Positions 47,902-61,170 of a stretch of 64,000 nucleotides of DNA are shown here, piece by piece (positions within the stretch are counted from its first letter, which is position 1; every line of letters begins with the position of its first letter). Below the pieces are notes generated by a model. The model was not told the DNA's origin. It searched no databases and was given only the letters and a program-made list of their open reading frames with translations. The position numbers were made by a program, and so were the translations under genes. This DNA comes from Hoplostethus atlanticus (Eukaryota > Chordata > Actinopteri > Trachichthyiformes > Trachichthyidae), in contig JAXDDX010000119.1 of the NCBI GenBank assembly GCA_034670405.1, positions 1,121,501 through 1,185,500 of the forward strand, in the 5' to 3' direction.

Positions 47902-49545
47902 TAAGAAAAAAAAATAAGAAAACCCTCTTATAACACGGTCAGAATGATAATGGGCAATGTCCTTCCTTGTTCAGGTCCAGAGCCCCGAGATAACAATGCA
48001 GCACTGCGTGAAAATATTGTTGCCATTTCAACTCCATTTTTAGCCTTGAGCTACTAAATATGTCTCTATCTGCTTTACTTTAACCAGGAACACGCTTGTC
48101 GCACAGAGATTAGGGTAATGATAGAAGAGAAAAAGAGTTTTTAAAAATATAAACAGGTAAATGTTGCTGATCGTCTATTTTGGCACTCATGCTACTATTT
48201 TAAAATCATACAGGCAAGTGTGTGATTTTACTGCAAATATCCCTTTATCAAAATGTATCCTCTCTCATTGTATCCACAACCTGGTCCTAATAATTTTCAA
48301 TGAAATAGCTCTAAAAGCTCCCTTGGGCCAGTGTCTTCACTGTCCTTTGTTCTAGCTTTGGAGAGGACTTATTCAGTCTGAGATGAACCACCCAAAATCA
48401 CTGGCATGACATATGGATGGCGGAGTCAGTATTCGTGCAGATTTTCCCTTTAATGCCTTTACCACTCCTCGCTCTTCTGCTGTGTCACAACAAAACCCCC
48501 CGAAGACTATCCATCACATCCGTGCATACGAACGCAGCCTTTGCCAGACGACGGCAGCGGATTCTGAAGAGACATATATTCTCACGCGTGCACCTCACGA
48601 GCGAACAAAAAGTGAGAAGGGGGAAGGGCTGATGGCTTTGTGAATGTCCTGGCACAGAGATAAAGATCCTGACACACCTTGCCAAGGAGATTATGGCAAC
48701 CCTAATTCTTGACAGGAAAAACCAAGATAAAGTCCATCACGGTGACAGCCAGGCAGGGAGAAAGGGCTCTCAAAATCGGTTTGGATGGTTTACGTGGCTC
48801 GCCCTTTGTCGCCGGTGAGACGGGTAAAGCCTAAGCTGTCAATGAGATGGAAAAGAGTTGAAGATGTTTATACTTTATGAACAAATAATCCAATGCCTTT
48901 TGGCGACAACACATATTTCCAAGTCTTTAGTTTTTGCCACTTGAGAGACTGGGATACCCCGGTAAACCTAAGAGCATTTCGTGACACTATTCTAAGCACT
49001 AATACAATACTTCTGCTTGGCACCAGCCCTCCAAATCACTGCTTCCATGTGTTGAGACTAATGAAACAGCTGCCCTGGATATCACCCATTTCCCCTCATG
49101 CATTGTAAAACCTGCTGTCTGCGGCATCGATGTTGGCGCACTTGGCCTATTCCTAGTCAGGGTTGATCACACATGTCCACGAAACCAGCAGCAGTGCGTG
49201 TGTGTGTGTGTGTGAGGGGGAGGGGGAGGCATGGAACGCAATGTCAGTGGTGCCAGTGTTAGTGTAGGTTCTTGCAGTGATGGTGGTTTACTGAGTGGGA
49301 TGTCCACACTGGGGAAGAGGTGGGATACCCACTCTTACTCATTGGAGATCCAGTACATGTGGTTAGAAAGCCTGCTAGCCTCCCAATCTCAGCTAGATAG
49401 AGGGAATATACTGCATATCTACCATCTGACACTAGGTAAAGTGGTAAAGGATGACTACCTCCAAATGGCAGCAAGAGGTAACATACTGCAATACCCAGCA
49501 ATGTAACGTCAGTAAACTGCACAAAGCACGCTCATGCTTGCGAAC

Positions 49546-49684
49546 TCGTATGGGTTTTTTACTTGTTTTGTACTTGTTTACTGTTATAGAGTTCGCCGAC
49601 TTGCGTAGGGGAAGTCAATGGAGCAGGACAGAACCCTTTGGAAGTAAAAAAACCCATACGATGAAAGACTCCCAAAGGGTCCTG
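49546..49684. repeat. Interleaved double inverted repeat (A-B-A'-B')
   Basis: Arm A 49546-49564 (TCGTATGGGTTTTTTACTT) is complementary to A' 49642-49661 with one extra T/A. Arm B 49629-49644 (CAGAACCCTTTGGAAG) is complementary to B' 49669-49684 at 14 of 16 positions. The order A-B-A'-B' is that of an H-type pseudoknot. A' and B overlap by three bases, so both stems cannot form in full at once. Confidence 0.8.
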
Positions 49685-51899
49685 CATCACGGCTAATAAC
49701 ACAAGACTCCTACTTAATGGAGTTTTAACTAGTGACTGGCAGGTTTATGATTGCAAAAGATCCAATAAATGCTCCAATAAAGCATGAAATGACTATGCTA
49801 GCAAGATGTTGTGTGGCAAACTACCAATTTACTTTTCTGCGCTTCTGTTCTCTCTCTCTTCTCCCTCTCTCTGATCATTTGCAGCACGATAGTGGGACCC
49901 AAGGCTAGACGATGGGCTGACAGTAGGTTACCTGTGGTGGATGGAGAGGCTACCGAGCGCTGAGGTTGGAGTCTTTATTGTACTTAGATAATGGTAATAA
50001 CTGCAAACGACGTGGAATTTCACCACACAATTTTCACAATCTCGTCAAAAGCCACAGCAGAAGACATTGGTGGGAAGTGTCATTACCTTCCTGCAGAAGA
50101 CCAAATTGGAAAGGGCATAAAGCACCCATTGAAGAGAGACACAACACCCATTTCTCTGTCTGTTTCAAACCACTTATTTTCCCGGGAAAAAAAGTAAAAA
50201 TATCAAATTCTGGTGAATAACACACTCGCGTCACACCTTCTCTCTCTCTCCTATCTATCCATGGATCCTGGAGGTTTGCTTTCGAAAAGAGGTGGGACAG
50301 GTGGTTGAGAGGCGAGTAGAGAGAGGGTCACACTGTAATTTGATGATGCAGAAATGACAGTCTGTGTGCCTAATTGTCCTTAAAATGAGCCTTGACCCCT
50401 GTGTGTGCTGCATCTGCCTGGTGCCGGGGAAGTAAGCCATCAGACACGAAACCCATTTAGTCACCTGGTGGCCCTGGCTTCTCCAGACCCGGATGAAACT
50501 GAGAGATGACTCAAGGGCATTCAGACGCGGCATGTCCATTTGGAGCAGTGCTGGCAGTACCTCTCAAACGTATGGCTGGCTGTCAGTCACTCAGCCAATC
50601 AATAAAGCGGCCCAGGGTTCCACCTTGCCTTCATGGCCAACTAGGAGGATAGATGCTGAGGAGTCAAACAGACAATATACTGGAGATGGCTTTAGAAACG
50701 GCGGTGATACCCGGGCTCCGGCTAGGAAGCGGAATACAAATCACGTTTCCAGCAGGAATAAGTTGTCTGCTGTCTCCTCAGATAATGGGGGGAAAAGAGC
50801 AGTAGAGCAGAATTTATTTTTGTGTTGAGTTCATGCGTTGTGCTGGCCTCTGAAAAGGGACAGACTTGACACAGTATGCTCTCAAGAATGTGAGCAAATG
50901 AGGTCAGCGCAGGCTCCTCACATGTGACCCATCAATCTGAGTTCAACCATGTGTCCTTCTGTGTCCATCTGCATTTTCGAGGCCCTTTCCTGCTATTTGT
51001 GGACTGGTGACAGCTTGACATCATCACGTTTCTGCTGTGCTTGTTAGCAATTGATGATTCATGGGAGGAGAGGGGTTGGGGGGGGGGATCGCTGACAAGA
51101 ATGAAAAGTTTTCCATCAAACTGTTCCACAGTGTAATGGCTGTGCAATAATGTAGTGTAATAATCCTCAAATGATGGTGGAGTGAGGGTGTCTTGAACAA
51201 GTCCCTGTTGATTTGACAGTTGATGGGCGTTACAGCATCTGAAACAGCTCAGCAACAACTTGGCTTGCACGCAGACCAAAATAGCTGATGCCACTGACAG
51301 AGGAGAGGAGGATGTTTGAGGGAAGGGGCCCAGCGGAGCACAGGACTGTGCAGAGTATAATCACGCCACCCGTCCTCTCCATCATAAACCACCCCAAACC
51401 CCAAACCCTTATCAGGCACAGGCCCAAGCAGGTCCCATTTAATGATGGTCATGACATTTCTGCCCACGGCGTTTATAATGTCACGCTCTGCACCCCCTCA
51501 CAGTTTGGGCTTGCCTCTGATGTGGCAATTAGAATAGGAGACCTTTAAAAGGAGTAGGTACAACCTGCCCAAACTATGAGGGATCTGCAATGAAGGGGGT
51601 TATGGGGTGTCAAGCCCAAGTTATTATAGCAGCTAGAGGGTAATACAAATATTGACTCAATATATGAAGTGCATTTGCCTTACTGCAAACAGTCAAAATC
51701 ACAGCAGCAGCTGTAGCTAGCGAGCATCAGATACTACTTATGTCACCTCTTTCCAAACACAACCCCAAAATGCAACTAATACTAGTTCACCCCAATGATG
51801 ATTATTTGGACAACATGCTGGTACTGTAAAAATGGAAATATAGTTTAAATTAATTTTTGATATTTTGGTTAGATCGTAGTGAGATTGTGGATTAATGGG

Positions 51900-52110
51900 G
51901 AAGGTAAAATGTGGGAGTGTTTCATTTCTTTTACAGTTTTTGATACAGAGCGATTGACTTCACAACTGACTATAAGTTGCAGTGAAGTAGATTCTTCACA
52001 TATTGAGGGACGTATTGTGAAAAGCAGAGCTCTGAGTTTTCATTTTTAGATTGTATTGATTGGCATGGGACTGGACCTGACTGCAAGGTTTGCAAGGGAA
52101 GGCAGTTTTG
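51900..52110 (+). repeat. Dispersed repeat R3, copy 1
   Basis: Shares GACTATAAGTTGCAGTGA, a TTTTTAGATT.TATTGAT block and GGGACTGGACCT with 60920-61170, in the same order and orientation. Strongly diverged. Confidence 0.6.
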
Positions 52111-53099
52111 GCAACTTTCACGGCGTTCAACGCAAGGATCTACAGGCCCGTATGCTTTCTAAAGAAAACTGACATTTTCAATTAAAGCAGGACAGAATGC
52201 ATTAAAAGATAGAAGCAGTCCCCATCCTCCCATTTCAAGCAGCCAATCACACTTTAGTGTTTGGCAAGCTGGGGAGAAGAAGAAGAAGGAAAGAAAAAAA
52301 AGAGTGGGTGGAAAGTAGGAGGAAGTGAATCTGGCAGGATCAAGGTGGTGATCTGTCACTCAGTTAATGAAAGACCACCACAAAGAGTCTGACAGAGGGA
52401 TTAATCCATGTACCACGAACAGGACTCGAATGGTGGGCTTCCTGTCACAAATCCTGTGACCAAAGCAAACCACAATGTTTACTGCAGAATTTAATTTCCA
52501 ACATAAACACAAAGCCGTCCAACAAATTGGTACTAGTGTTCTCACAGGCCGATGTCTGTGTGTGCATTCATTCAGACTGAAAAGATTAATATATTTCTGT
52601 TTGATATCACTGTGTTGACTCTGGAGTAGAAACAACGTTGTACTGCATACCAGGCCTCAGAGGTTTGTCAAATGGACCTATGGAAGAATTAACTGAATCC
52701 AATCTTTTGCAACCAGAGGTGACTTTTAGGGAGCTTCCAAGCAGCCCAAACATCTGGTGCATTCACACAGCGAGCAACACAATCAACAAGTCACCGGATG
52801 TCCATTCAGAGCCCAGTAACCAGGGAACCATGGCCGATTTGTGGACAGTCGACAAGCTTGTCGGGCGAAAGAATTTGGCCACAGTTGAACTGGAAGCAGA
52901 TTTGCGTGCTTCCTTGTTTCCCTACTGATGTGATTTTGTAGTAGTGCAAAATGGACGAGAGGTTCATTGCAGCCATTCAACGCTTCACCGCTCTCGACAA
53001 CTTTTACTTGAATAATCTGCTCAAAACACGGCGCTTGGAGAACGGCTGCATCCATCGCTGGGGTTTGGCGTCAACGGGAAGTTCTTTTCTGTTTTCTAT

Positions 53100-53310
53100 T
53101 TTGGATTAATGTTAGCAAAAGTAGCTGGCGAGAGCTAATTAGGTAACTCGTTAAAATAAAGTAACATTATGAAAGGCAATACCAAAGCAGGAGAAAACAC
53201 GTGATTTGCCTGTTCAAACCACTACACAGATGCAATGGGAGCCTCTCGCAATCAGTCCGAGTAGAGTGACTCATCAACCAAGATGCTTGCTGTGTGAACG
53301 CCATGTTCCT
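53100..53310 (+). repeat. Dispersed repeat R2, copy 2
   Basis: AAGGCAATACCAAAGCAGG, GATTTGCCTGTTCA, ACAGATGCAATGGGAGCCTC and ACCAAGATGCTTGCTGTGTG align collinearly with 21790-21940. Type unknown; no terminal repeats recognised. Confidence 0.7.
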
Positions 53311-55050
53311 CCCGTGACTGGTCGTTTTGGCTGTGAGGCCCAAACGTGCCGGTCGCAACATTTGACATGCCCCTCGTTTGATGCTTCTGTGGGCACTGAA
53401 GGCGGGAGATTTGTAGTGTCAACTCCAAGGCACTAGCATTTACACTTTGCCACTGCGAAGTGGGCAATATACTTTATTGTCATACAAATTCTCTAACCTG
53501 GTAGACAGTCTGCTTGTAAAACTTTACAAAGTAGTCAACTTGACGAGCTGCCAATGGTTGCTAATTAATGAAAATAAAATACGACTGCAAATTAGAAATT
53601 TACCAAAAACTAGCATCAGAACTTGGACATTTTTGGGCAAATAGAGTGAATTTACAGCGTCTCCGGGACACTCTTCTCTATCCAAGTTATCCTGCACCAT
53701 ATCCCACTTCCTCCTTTGCCACATCATTTTGTCATTGTGTTATCAGTCATCTCTTTCTCTCCACTAACTTCTCCCCCTTCCTCAGAAGTCGTGTATGTTC
53801 TCTTGGCCTCTGCAACGTTACAAATCTCAGCCATCTGGCCCATCAGCCACCCAGCCAAAAACCACCCCTGCCTCTTCATACACATTTTGTCCATTTCCCC
53901 ATTGTCAGACTCGGATCTGACAACATTGAAAAATGTAGTTACTGTTAGTAATGTCAGAAGAAATGTCATTGCCTTAGTTATTATTTGCTGGGAGCAGTGA
54001 TTTGTTACACTACTCGCTATGTTACTTTTCTGTTACAACCCCCAAAATTGGCAGTTGCAGCCTCTCTAATAAGTCAATCCTTTCAGCGGTGTGTCTCTGT
54101 GTGAATGATCAGGGTAACCAAACAGCATGTCCAATGTTGTTGCCATTGAAAGGGGTGATAACAAAAGTGAGGAGTAATGTTAGTAGTGAAATTGAAATAA
54201 AATTTGTTTGACTCACTGGGTAAAGTAACAACATTACTTTTAGAATGCAGAATATTACTGAATAACTTCCTTATGGACTCTTGCCGTCATTGTCTCATAG
54301 GTCGTCTGTTGTCACTTTCTGGCCAATTTCCAATGCCAGCACCTGTAATCAAATGATGACTCTAACCCAAACATCTCTAAAGGCCTTGTGCGTAATTTAG
54401 ACGTTTGCATGGGTGTGAAATTTAAGCCCGAACCCGCCTCTAAATGCCGACTTTTAGGCCCCACCCGAACCGGCCTGCCAGGTCTTCCCAAATCTGAACC
54501 AGACATGTGCACCAAATGCTGCAGCATAATTCTATTTTGTCCCTCTCCGTCTCCTTTCTACCTCAAGTGGCTTAGTTTACATAGGCTACACACACACACA
54601 TACACACTGAGGGAGAGAGAACAGAGAGCATGTGCAACAGACAGGGAATGAAATATAATGATAATTTATATGATATATAATAATAACAAATCTGGCCAAT
54701 TACAATATTATCATCAAAAAATACACATATCAGTACATCAGATGATCATTAGAATGAGGGAGCCCAAGCCATGCCTGAGTCAGAGCCATAAAAAGACTCA
54801 ACCTGAAATCCTTTGTGGGGCCCAGTGGGGCCCGGGCCACATTCAGTAATCTGAACCTTCAAAACGTGTCCTAATCATTTTCTGACATTGCATCTTGAAT
54901 AGGAATTGAAAACCATGTAGCGCTGGCTGGTTTCTCAAGCAGGGTCATCATAACCCTCCATACAACATAGACTTGGCACAACCTCACCCTGTAATACAAT
55001 CTCAGCTACGTACCAATGTGCAACCTCTGCGTACGCATCACACTCACACT

Positions 55051-55081
55051 GGGGGGGGGGGGGGGGGGGGGGTGGGGGGGG
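55051..55081 (+). repeat. Poly-G run (G22 T G8)
   Basis: Thirty-one bases with a single T. A potential G-quadruplex on the plus strand, C-tract in the TRAPPC9 transcript. Confidence 0.95.
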
Positions 55082-55841
55082 TTCAAAGGGCTTTTGATCA
55101 TTAGCTCAATGATTATTTGACCAGGTGTTTACTTTCTAGCCCGTTTTCTGTTTTAGTACAAAAACAACACCCATTGGAATTTCAAGACACCTGCTTGACT
55201 TTGTCAATTTAATAAAATTGTATTTAATTTCAAAACATGGAAAGCTTATTCATTATTTCTGCTGGTTTGCCTCAACCCAGCAACTAAAACTACATTTTTC
55301 TAGAACACCTATGATACTGAAAAACTGCACTAAAACTGGATATAAATACTTCAATTCTCACAATAAAATAACCTATTCATCAAAAGTAACTTGATTTTGA
55401 GTATTGACTAATTCACTTACATGGAGTGTAATCTGATTATATGGGGGGGGACCACGGCGCTAGATCCTGTCAAGTGAGAGAGTGGCAACTGTCCCTCTAG
55501 ATGAGGAGGACTGAACCGCCCACCCACACAGACACATGCAGCTTTCTTTATTCATATGTGACCAGAGGTAAACAGGGGGCCCATGGGTGCTCTTTTATGT
55601 AACCCCGTGGGCCTGGGCAGGTGTCACACCATTTATCACCCGAGACAACAGCAGGAGGAGGCCTTGCAGCACCCCCCGGCCTCTACTACTGTTCTTTCAA
55701 AAGCAGCCAGTCAACCGTGAGGACGTGGAGCCAACTTCAAAGATGGGGGAAGCAGAGCTGAAAGCCAGCGGCTCCACGGGCTGAGAAATCATATTAAATA
55801 AATAATGATAGATTGTATGGCAAGACATACATTCATAGCAG

Positions 55842-55870
55842 ACACACACACACACACACACACACACACA
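55842..55870 (+). repeat. (CA)n microsatellite
   Basis: About 14 CA units. Confidence 0.97.
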
Positions 55871-56299
55871 ACCCCAAAACACTGCCGTGCATTGCAGGTG
55901 TATGGGATAGTGAAGCAGGGCTAGTAAGTAAACACCCAAATCCAGGGGCAGCTATGTATGGGCAGCGTTGAAGTGAAGCCAATCAATGTTTGGTTCAGTC
56001 TCTTAGCATGGAGGCATGTGGAGCCACGCTTGGCCTGGCTTAATGGATTACACACATGGATTCAAGTCCAGTAAGCATGATGAAATGCTCTATTCTCTAC
56101 CTATTTCACCCGCTGGGCTCACGCAAACATGCATACACCAGCAAATCCAGACACACACACAGGCACAGAAACCAACGTGGCCCTCTTGAGATTGGGACTG
56201 TTAATATTACACTATAGCGAAACAATGGCTCAATAATAATTACTCTGCCATTGAATTTCTTGTATTCTGGTATACCGCTGTATTTTAGCGGTCTCTCTA

Positions 56300-56301
<2 letters not shown>

Positions 56302-56331
<30 letters not shown>
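56302..56331 (+). repeat. (CA)n microsatellite
   Basis: About 14 CA units. Confidence 0.97.
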
Positions 56332-56332
<1 letters not shown>

Positions 56333-58570
56333 ACTGAAGATAGGCAGCAGTGCTGCCAGGCATGCTGGTGCAGAGGACAGAGGTCGGTGTGTCAAAGACG
56401 CAGACGTATGTTGTCAACAAGCGCTCAAATACAGTCACACACATGTACATGTCACACATAATCTCACCTTCAGTATAGTCTTGCTGATTCATACCATATC
56501 ATCATATAGCAAACCACCAAGGAGGACAATTTTCATAGTAGATATATCATTTAATTGGGAGTATTGGTATTAAATGGTAAAATAGACTTAAATCAGACAA
56601 AAACTATTCTAAAATCAAGCCAGAAGTATTACTGCTTATATATATTTTGTGAGCTGACTCACGGGGAGGGGGGGGAGGTTGGTCAAGGACAGAGCATAAC
56701 CTCTTGGAGAACAAAGATGCCACAGCAGCAATTTTGTCCTGAATCTCTATCTGCAGGGGAGCATGATGCACATTTTGTTTCTGCGATACGGAAATCTAGT
56801 TTGTTTTGGTTTTCCCATGAAACGCTTCAAGAATCTCAAGCGCTGTGTAACTTAGGAGCTGGCGGCCAGGGCATCATTCACACCTTCACGGGATGCATCG
56901 TTTTGGCTCTGCCTATCTGACACCAATACAAGGAGTTTGTGATTACGCTAACTGCTCAGTTAGTTGCTTCTGAAGCACACACACACACTTACTAAACACA
57001 CAAGATTTCACTCACAGGAAGTTGAAGCTCACTTGACAACATAACACATCCTGCATACACCTGTTTGTTTTGACAGCCCCTAATAAGGAAACACCTTGGC
57101 AGCTATTTTGACTTCACTTCACTTTCACACGATGACTTTTCATCCTCCCCATACCAGAGCACCTCGATTCCTTGGAAAGCTCAGCCTCACCGTGCAACTC
57201 TTTCAGGTATGGTGACTTTCTTTTCCAACTTTCTCACATTTTAACATTTTGAAAGTATGACACATTACACAAAACCATTCAAATGGCACAGTTCATATTC
57301 TAGCACTCATCGGCGTATGGACAGGCCCTCTAAAGAAATTTCACTGAATTATAAAGCGCGGCAAGGCAAACAAGAGCGGCCCAACTCGCTCTCGCTCTCT
57401 TAATCTGCCTGTCTCGCCGAAGCTCATAAAAAGCTAGCCGGGAGCCCGGAGAAAGTCTGCATTTTACATGAACAGTGATTAGGAAGGAGAATACAAAGCT
57501 CCGTCAGGCCCGGGGTTAGGCTCTTAATGGTCCAGATCATTTCTGGCCAGCAGTAACAGATAGGAGGGCCTGCGGGGCCTAGCGCTGACGGAGCAGCGGC
57601 GAGTCATCAAGGACGTGATGAATGGCCGCTTCCTCTCCTTCTGTCTCTTGAATTAGCAGATCCGGGAAGCAGCAGCTCAGCGCTCAGTGCGAGGGGGACT
57701 CGCGGGGCCACTGCCAGGATGAAGTGGGCCCCCTCTCCACCTCCACGACAGGCTTCATGTGAATGCAGACAGCTTTCACTCTCACACAGAGGCCTGCGTG
57801 TGCGCCTGTGTGTTTGTGCACCGAACCAAAAAAAAAAAAAAAGAACTGCTACAAAGCCCAGAGCCGGCTCTCTTGCTCCCCACTGCGTTGCTGCCTGGCG
57901 GGCTGGCTGCTTTGCTGCTCTCAGAGGAAATCAAGTGCACCCATTCACAATTTGCTCAGGTTTTAGCTCATGAGTTATGTATACCTGGCAGCCGACGTGT
58001 GCGAGGAATATTCATCGCAATGCAAATAATCAAAAGGAACATATAAGACACACTGTAAAACCTCCTATTCGGATTTGCGGGAGTTTCGCTGAGGGCAAAC
58101 GTAATGGCGTGAAATATGCACTCTATTATCATGAGTGCAATGACAACCTGTTGAAAAACAATAAAGCACATAATTACACTCAGACTTATCAAACTGAGAC
58201 TTGGGGCATGGCTGCATCTCGGCAGAAGAGTGAGAGGGAAGGGGGATGGAAGCAGACGCAGCATCCACAGAGACAGCAGAGCGAGCAGAGCGTCTCTTCT
58301 GATGTCTGATATGTGATTCACACACACAGCAGGCAAAAACACAACCATCCACGAAGCCCGGTGGATTTCCATACCATAATCAGCGCTGCTTCGAAATGAC
58401 ACCCACCCCCCCCCCACCCCCCCCATCCCAGACCCCATCCATCTTCCCGTTTCTCCTCCTCACTCATGTTCCCTCCCTTCATCTCTCGCTGAGACACGAG
58501 GGATGTGCTTCTATGTTGCTGCAGCATAGCCTGAAGAAAACAGGCTACCGTATACTGATAAGATTGAAAA

Positions 58571-58590
58571 GGGGGGGGGGGGGGGGGGGG
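58571..58590 (+). repeat. Poly-G run (G20)
   Basis: Twenty consecutive G. About 160 bp upstream (58401-58430) is an opposite-sense C-rich run broken by single A bases. Confidence 0.97.
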
Positions 58591-59154
58591 CACGCCCAAA
58601 GCCCGAGGCTTCTCAATACAGCTGAGTGTTGTAGTCAATCAGCTAAAGTTTCCCCTACAGGGTGCAGCAGCAATCCACAATCAGTGAGGACTGCGTATGG
58701 CTGGCAGCCATTAAAGGGAGAAGAGTGTGTGTGTGTATAAATATGTCTGTACAACAGTCTACAAATTGGATTATTTATAATCAATGTGAACAGCAAAAAA
58801 AACGTTATGGAACGTTCAAATCAGATTTTTTTCAGCGTTGTCGTGGTTAACTGTCAAGTTCATAGACACAACCGTTATAGTTCTTTCTTGCCTGCATCTT
58901 CCGATCATGACGTCGGCGCCGATTTGACTTTTAAATAATGCCTGAAATCTTTGAGCACCTTCCATGTTAGCTAGCTTGAGCAAAGTAGCGCACGCACACT
59001 GACGGATTCTATGTTTTTTGTTTTAAATGTCTTACAGTCTTACAAACAGTCTTACAGTTCACATTTGTATCGGATATAGGTTTTAAAATAGATATGAACA
59101 GTCACCAAAATGACCCACAATCCTGAATCGAGCTGCAGTATGAACAGCCATAGA

Positions 59155-59176
59155 CACACACACACACACACACATA
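59155..59176 (+). repeat. (CA)n microsatellite
   Basis: About 10 CA units. Confidence 0.95.
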
Positions 59177-60919
59177 GATGAATAGCTACAAGCAACACAA
59201 AGCCCCCCAACCCAAGAGGATGGATGGGATGTTTAGTCCATTTGTTCCCATGATGAGTTAGTGGAGACAGTTTTGTTAAATAAGGCCAACTCTTTCACTG
59301 CCAAGTGCCCTGGGAGCTGCTTGTTGAAATAACCCAAGGGAAGAGATCCAACACAGGCTAGAAGAAACTCTCTGATGGAAAAGTCCAGACTGTACTCTGC
59401 TGACCCCGATGAGATTTTGCATGTTCCATGAGTTGTTGTTTTTTTTTTGTCTTTAACCAATGTCTGGGGGGCATGCACGGTGGCACGGTGGAAAAATGCT
59501 AATGTAAATATTTCAATAGGGCATTTTCATCAAGAGGGCATCACGAGGCATCAGTCCATTCATACGGGTTATCAGATTGTTCCTGAGAAAAGAAATTGGA
59601 AAAATTGCCAGTAGACTGTAATATATGACTGGAAATTGGAAATTGTATGATTGGAAAATAACACCAGAGAGTCTGTGAAACATGCACATAAAAATCAATG
59701 TTGCTTAAAACTGACAAACATCTGAGTGGAGCGCTGAAAAAAACAACGGTGAGTTCAGCCTCCAGGGACTGATTCTGCCCATCATGAGAACATGCAACTG
59801 GTCAAAAGCGGTTTGGGTACACTCTAATCCTAACCACCGATTGATTGAAGAAAATATTTTTTTTCCTCTCTTAAGAATAAACACCAATAAAAGACTATTG
59901 ACTTGTTTACAGCCAAAGTGTGGTTTGGTATCAACAGCCAGCCTAACAAGCGACACCCACGATGCAGAAATCTCAGGAGGGACAATAAAGACGGTTTTGA
60001 TCTATATTTTCATCCAATACCATTTGGTCTAAGGTGGAGAGGTAATTGGTGGTTGGCGTCCACTCCTCTCAGTGGCACAAGTAACACAATATCACCAGTG
60101 TCGGTAAAATGATCATGAAATGGCTGCTTCAATCAGAAAAAATAAATAAAAGACTGCAAGCATCCATGAACGGGGCCGGCCTGCAGAAGAAAAGAGTTAG
60201 GGGAAATAAGTAAAAAGACAAATAAGAACAACAGCGGTTGAATAAAAGACAACTTGAAATATCCACAGTCATATTTGGACTATCACAGCCAGCATTGGTG
60301 CATGAGATTGTTTCTCGTGTCATGTTTCCTCAGCGTCACCCTGGATTCAATCTCGCTGGGTTTGGTGCCAACAGCAAGTCATGAATTCACTGAGCCAGCT
60401 GAGAGGTGGGTGGACTAGTGGCTGTTTCACACTATGACCAAGACCGAATGGTTTCAGAAGTGTGCAAATGCAGTCCACCACCTGCAAATGCAGCTACAAC
60501 TATGATTTCCTTATAGGACCGAATTCAAAATACTCTCAAAAATGGAATTCTGTTGATTGCCATTATTTATATGGACAATATATACATGTTTTTTGTTGAG
60601 TTTTCTTTACAAGAGTGAACACACTATAAGCAAAAGGCTGATGTTTAAGGATTTCCTTAAGTATAATTGCTTGCATGAGGGCAGCATTCACAATGATGTT
60701 AAAAATACATTTTTTCGAGTTGGAATTCTGAAATTGGGCATACTTCAGCTACAGAGACTGGAACATTTTGTAATTTTATTCTCATGGATATTCAATATTT
60801 ATTAAGCAAGAACTTATTGTGACAGGACCATTTGCAGTCAATCATTTTCAAGCACTATGAGCTAAAAAAAAATGGATCGTTGGTGAGGGTTAGAAAATGC
60901 TGTATAACAAGTTTGGTGT

Positions 60920-61170
60920 CATTTGAACGTAGAAGTGGGAGGAGTTAACAGCTTTTGATATAAATGGAGTGATTGATTTCATTATTGACTACAAGTTGCA
61001 GTGACGTGAAAGACTTTTTAGATTAGTTTTTAGATTTTAAAAACTTTTAGTTTTTAGATTAAATTGATCGCTGTAGTGCCACCATGAGTACTACTGACAC
61101 CATACTATAGTGGGTGTCATTTGGACTGGGACTGGACCTCCGTGCATTTTCAAGCATGAGAAGGCAGAAG
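60920..61170 (+). repeat. Dispersed repeat R3, copy 2
   Basis: GACTACAAGTTGCAGTGACG, TTTTTAGATTAAATTGATC and GGGACTGGGACTGGACCTCC align with 51960-52085. Internal TTTTTAGATT motifs are repeated about four times (61012-61065). Confidence 0.6.

Noticed and set aside
52420-52500. Possible tRNA-like B box (ATTCGAGTCC on minus)
   Set aside because: No A box at proper spacing and no cloverleaf; not a tRNA or a convincing SINE.
54380-54850. CCCGAACCCG / GGCCCGGGCC words resembling a hAT-type repeat
   Set aside because: Too degenerate and without terminal repeats or target duplication to support a call.
57968-58438. 156-codon minus-strand frame with hydrophobic stretches
   Set aside because: No recognised homology, crosses a C-rich low-complexity tract at its start, and shows no splice or promoter context.
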